A stretch of 64,000 nucleotides of DNA from Artocarpus heterophyllus (lineage: Eukaryota > Streptophyta > Magnoliopsida > Rosales > Moraceae): NCBI GenBank assembly GCA_025403435.1, contig CM046354.1, positions 21,733,467 to 21,797,466 of the forward strand, written 5' to 3'. Numbering within the stretch: position 1 is the stretch's first letter; each line of letters starts with the position of its first letter. The translations under genes and the position numbers were made by a program. Positions 62,101-64,000 of this stretch are shown one piece after another. The notes under the pieces are model-generated. The model saw only the letters and a list, made by a program, of their open reading frames with translations, did no database searches and was not told where the DNA came from.

Positions 62101-63795
62101 ACCACCAAAATCGCTACACTTCCTTTCAAAGCATAGGGCTCGCACTCTAGATTCGCAAAGAAAAGCACAACAACCCAGATTTCTTTGCCCTCCTAGATAC
62201 GACTTTATGAGATGCTCACTCATTAACCAATCACCACCACCCTAGTAAGTGATCATTGTCCCCCTATCAGACACTAGGGTTACTTTTCTAAGTTGGCAGT
62301 CTACAACTGCATTATACCTACACAACCAGTCCATTCCTAGAATTACATCATATGAGCTCATGGGAAGTATAATTAAATCACTTTTCAAAATCTCATCCTC
62401 AATCTTTATTTTACAAGATTTACATACACAATTCACACACACCCGTCCTAAGGGCGAAGTTATAACAAGGGGTTCATTAAACTCTTCTATCTCTAATCCC
62501 AAGGCATGTACAAAAGAACTCGAAATGAGAGAATGAGAGGCACCTGTATCAAATAAAACGCGAGCTAATGATTGAGAAACTAAGATCATACCATCGACAA
62601 CCGTATTACTGGCCTGAGAATTTGAACCACCCGATGCCATCGCATGAACTTGCACTAGTGCTTTTCCTTTTCCTCTACCAACATTGCTAGGTCCTGGATT
62701 ATTCTGTCGATGCTGCTGAGATGGAGACAACTACACACTAGCTACACTCGGCGCTCGATACTGAGGGACGCTACGTTGGAAATGCTGCGGCTGCTGCCCT
62801 CGTGCTGGATAAGAAAACTGCTAAGGGGAGAACTAAGGATACTGTAACTGCAGGTACTGCTGAGGCTGAGGTAGGGTCTGAGGCTGAGACTGACGACTGG
62901 CATCCTCTATGGTCTGAGATCCAAGACGGGCACTCCTGATTGGGCAATTCCTCTTGATGTGTCCTGGCTGCTGACAAAAATGACAATGGAAGCTATAGGG
63001 ATTGCTACGCCCGCTACCAGATGAACTGCTGCTACCACTGTTTGCGCCACCCTGCTTGTTCTTTCCCAGAGTTGGACGGCTACTGGTGCTCTTCCTACCG
63101 CTCCTCTACGATCCTCCTGAAGCCTTTGCTCGATCCTCACAATCCTGCGCATAATCATTTTCCACTGATATTGCCGACGACACAAGCTCTCCAAAACTCC
63201 TAAATCGTAGAGCAACCAACTGTCGTCGAATAGGGGCCTTGAGCCCTTCCTGAAACTTAATGCATTTCTCATGCTCCGATGCCACAGCTGATGGAGCAAA
63301 CCTGGCCAACTCATTAAATCTTGCCTCATATTCTCGAACTGACAAATCACGCTGCTGCAACCTGTAGAACTCAGCTGCCTTCTGATCTCTATACCCCTGC
63401 AGAAAATACCGGTCATAGAACAACTCCTCAAATCTATCCCAACTGATATCGCCACTGCATTCCAAACGCTTAGCTTGTTTCCACCAAGTATTAGCACCAC
63501 CCTTGAGCTTATATGCAGCAAATTCCACACGGTACTCATCAGGCACACCAAGGGTATCCAAATGTTTCACGATCGAATCTAGCCAATATTTTGCCAACTG
63601 TAGATTGCCATTACCATCAAAAGTCAAAATAGACGCACGCCGAAATTCCTTAAAATACGTATGCCGACGACTAACATTAGAATCCTCCGGTTTAGCCCTG
63701 GCTGCCATCTGTCGGAAAGTCACAAACATAGACCTCATAATGCCCTCATCGTTTCTGAACTCGGCGTCAGCGGTCGAACAACGTCTAGGTGCCAT
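59200..63795 (-). pseudogene. Chromovirus gag-pol polyprotein, broken by stops and frameshifts
   Basis: Gag starts at the ATG 63793-63795 (MAPRRCSTADAEF) and is open to 63106, then the frame shifts. CCHC knuckle CHFCQQPGHIKRNC at about 62937-62985. Protease at 62242-62730 (VLFDTGASHSLIS). Reverse transcriptase at 61179-61883 (FIDDILVYS) ends in a TAG. RNase H at 60708-60995 ([11 protein letters not shown]). Integrase zinc-binding part at 60207-60545 (KCTTCLQVKAEH), a frameshift near 60230, and the catalytic part at 59702-60256 (FHPQTDGQSERV). The C-terminal chromodomain at 59200-59380 reads IQIIDRKVISLRRREIPLVK and is interrupted by a TAG at about 59285. This chromodomain type is that of Tekay elements. 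Confidence 0.92.
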
Positions 63796-63886
63796 TCTCT
63801 CACTTCTGAAAACAAAATTTTGGACTGTCAGAGGTATTTCATTGTCATACCTATGTGTGCACAATTCCCAAGGTTCATAACCTTGA

Positions 63887-63898
63887 GCTCTGATACCA
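63887..63898 (-). other. Chromovirus primer-binding site
   Basis: TGGTATCAGAGC on the minus strand, three bases inside the 5' LTR; pairs with the 3' end of a Met tRNA. Confidence 0.88.
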
Positions 63899-63901
63899 TT
63901 C

Positions 63902-64000
63902 TGTCATGCCCCGTAGTATGGGAGGTGACGTGGTGAATTATTTAAATTAATTAAGTGAGAATTTAATTAAAATAAAGAATTTTAGGGGTTAAATTAAATA
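63902..64000 (-). repeat. Chromovirus 5' LTR (first 99 bases)
   Basis: Matches 56957 onward with about eight differences; continues past the window. Confidence 0.88.

Larger units (their letters stand above)
56957..64000 (-). mobile_element. Gypsy chromovirus (Tekay-like), 5' LTR cut by the window edge
   Basis: The 3' LTR is 56957-59158 and the start of the 5' LTR is 63902-64000. Between them on the minus strand lie gag, protease, reverse transcriptase, RNase H, integrase and a chromodomain, the chromovirus order. The primer-binding site TGGTATCAGAGC is at 63887-63898. Over the 99 LTR bases available, about eight differ, so it is older than Copia-1 to Copia-3. It interrupts Copia-4 integrase. 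Confidence 0.95.

Overview
The window is nuclear DNA from a flowering plant. The evidence is GT-AG introns, two plant-specific multidomain genes, AT-rich intergenic DNA, and a pile of plant-type LTR retrotransposons whose primer-binding sites match the 3' end of a Met tRNA. The species cannot be named from the sequence; a eudicot or magnoliid is a guess. Two host genes are complete, one host gene copy is broken, and more than half of the window is transposon sequence.

Layout. 1-2838: a decayed copy of a PRAF (PH-RCC1-FYVE-BRX) gene that lost the RCC1 and FYVE exons. 2845-7400: a G-rich/C-rich inverted repeat, read as a foldback-like element, whose right arm is split by a 3.25 kb solo LTR with a perfect GACCC target duplication. 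7400-9580: AT-rich DNA with small inverted-repeat elements. 10124-21841: the intact PRAF gene, nine exons and 1061 codons by hand-joining, with a 5.26 kb antisense Copia element (Copia-1) in intron 3. The decayed copy still shows the empty site.

24912-35354: a second member of the same Copia family (Copia-2), interrupted at 25378-30569 by a younger, unrelated Copia element (Copia-3) on the other strand. 35884-41984 (minus): a complete eight-exon gene for an F-box / CW zinc finger / RING / SNF2 helicase protein of 1361 residues (Arabidopsis At3g54460 type).

41985-64000: gene-free. It holds AT-rich DNA, a Gypsy-type long LTR with a TATA box, a Copia pol relic, an LTR relic carrying a MITE, a second copy of the solo-LTR family, a Copia element (Copia-4) inserted in that, and a chromovirus of Tekay type inserted in Copia-4 and running off the right edge. 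Insertion order can be read from the nesting.

The two host genes are convergent and were probably about 3 kb apart before Copia-2 and Copia-3 arrived. No new enzymatic or defence system was found. The most interesting observations are structural: a natural empty site, the foldback element, a GC-rich repeat shared by LTRs of two different superfamilies, a probable GC-AG intron, and a young but defective Copia copy.
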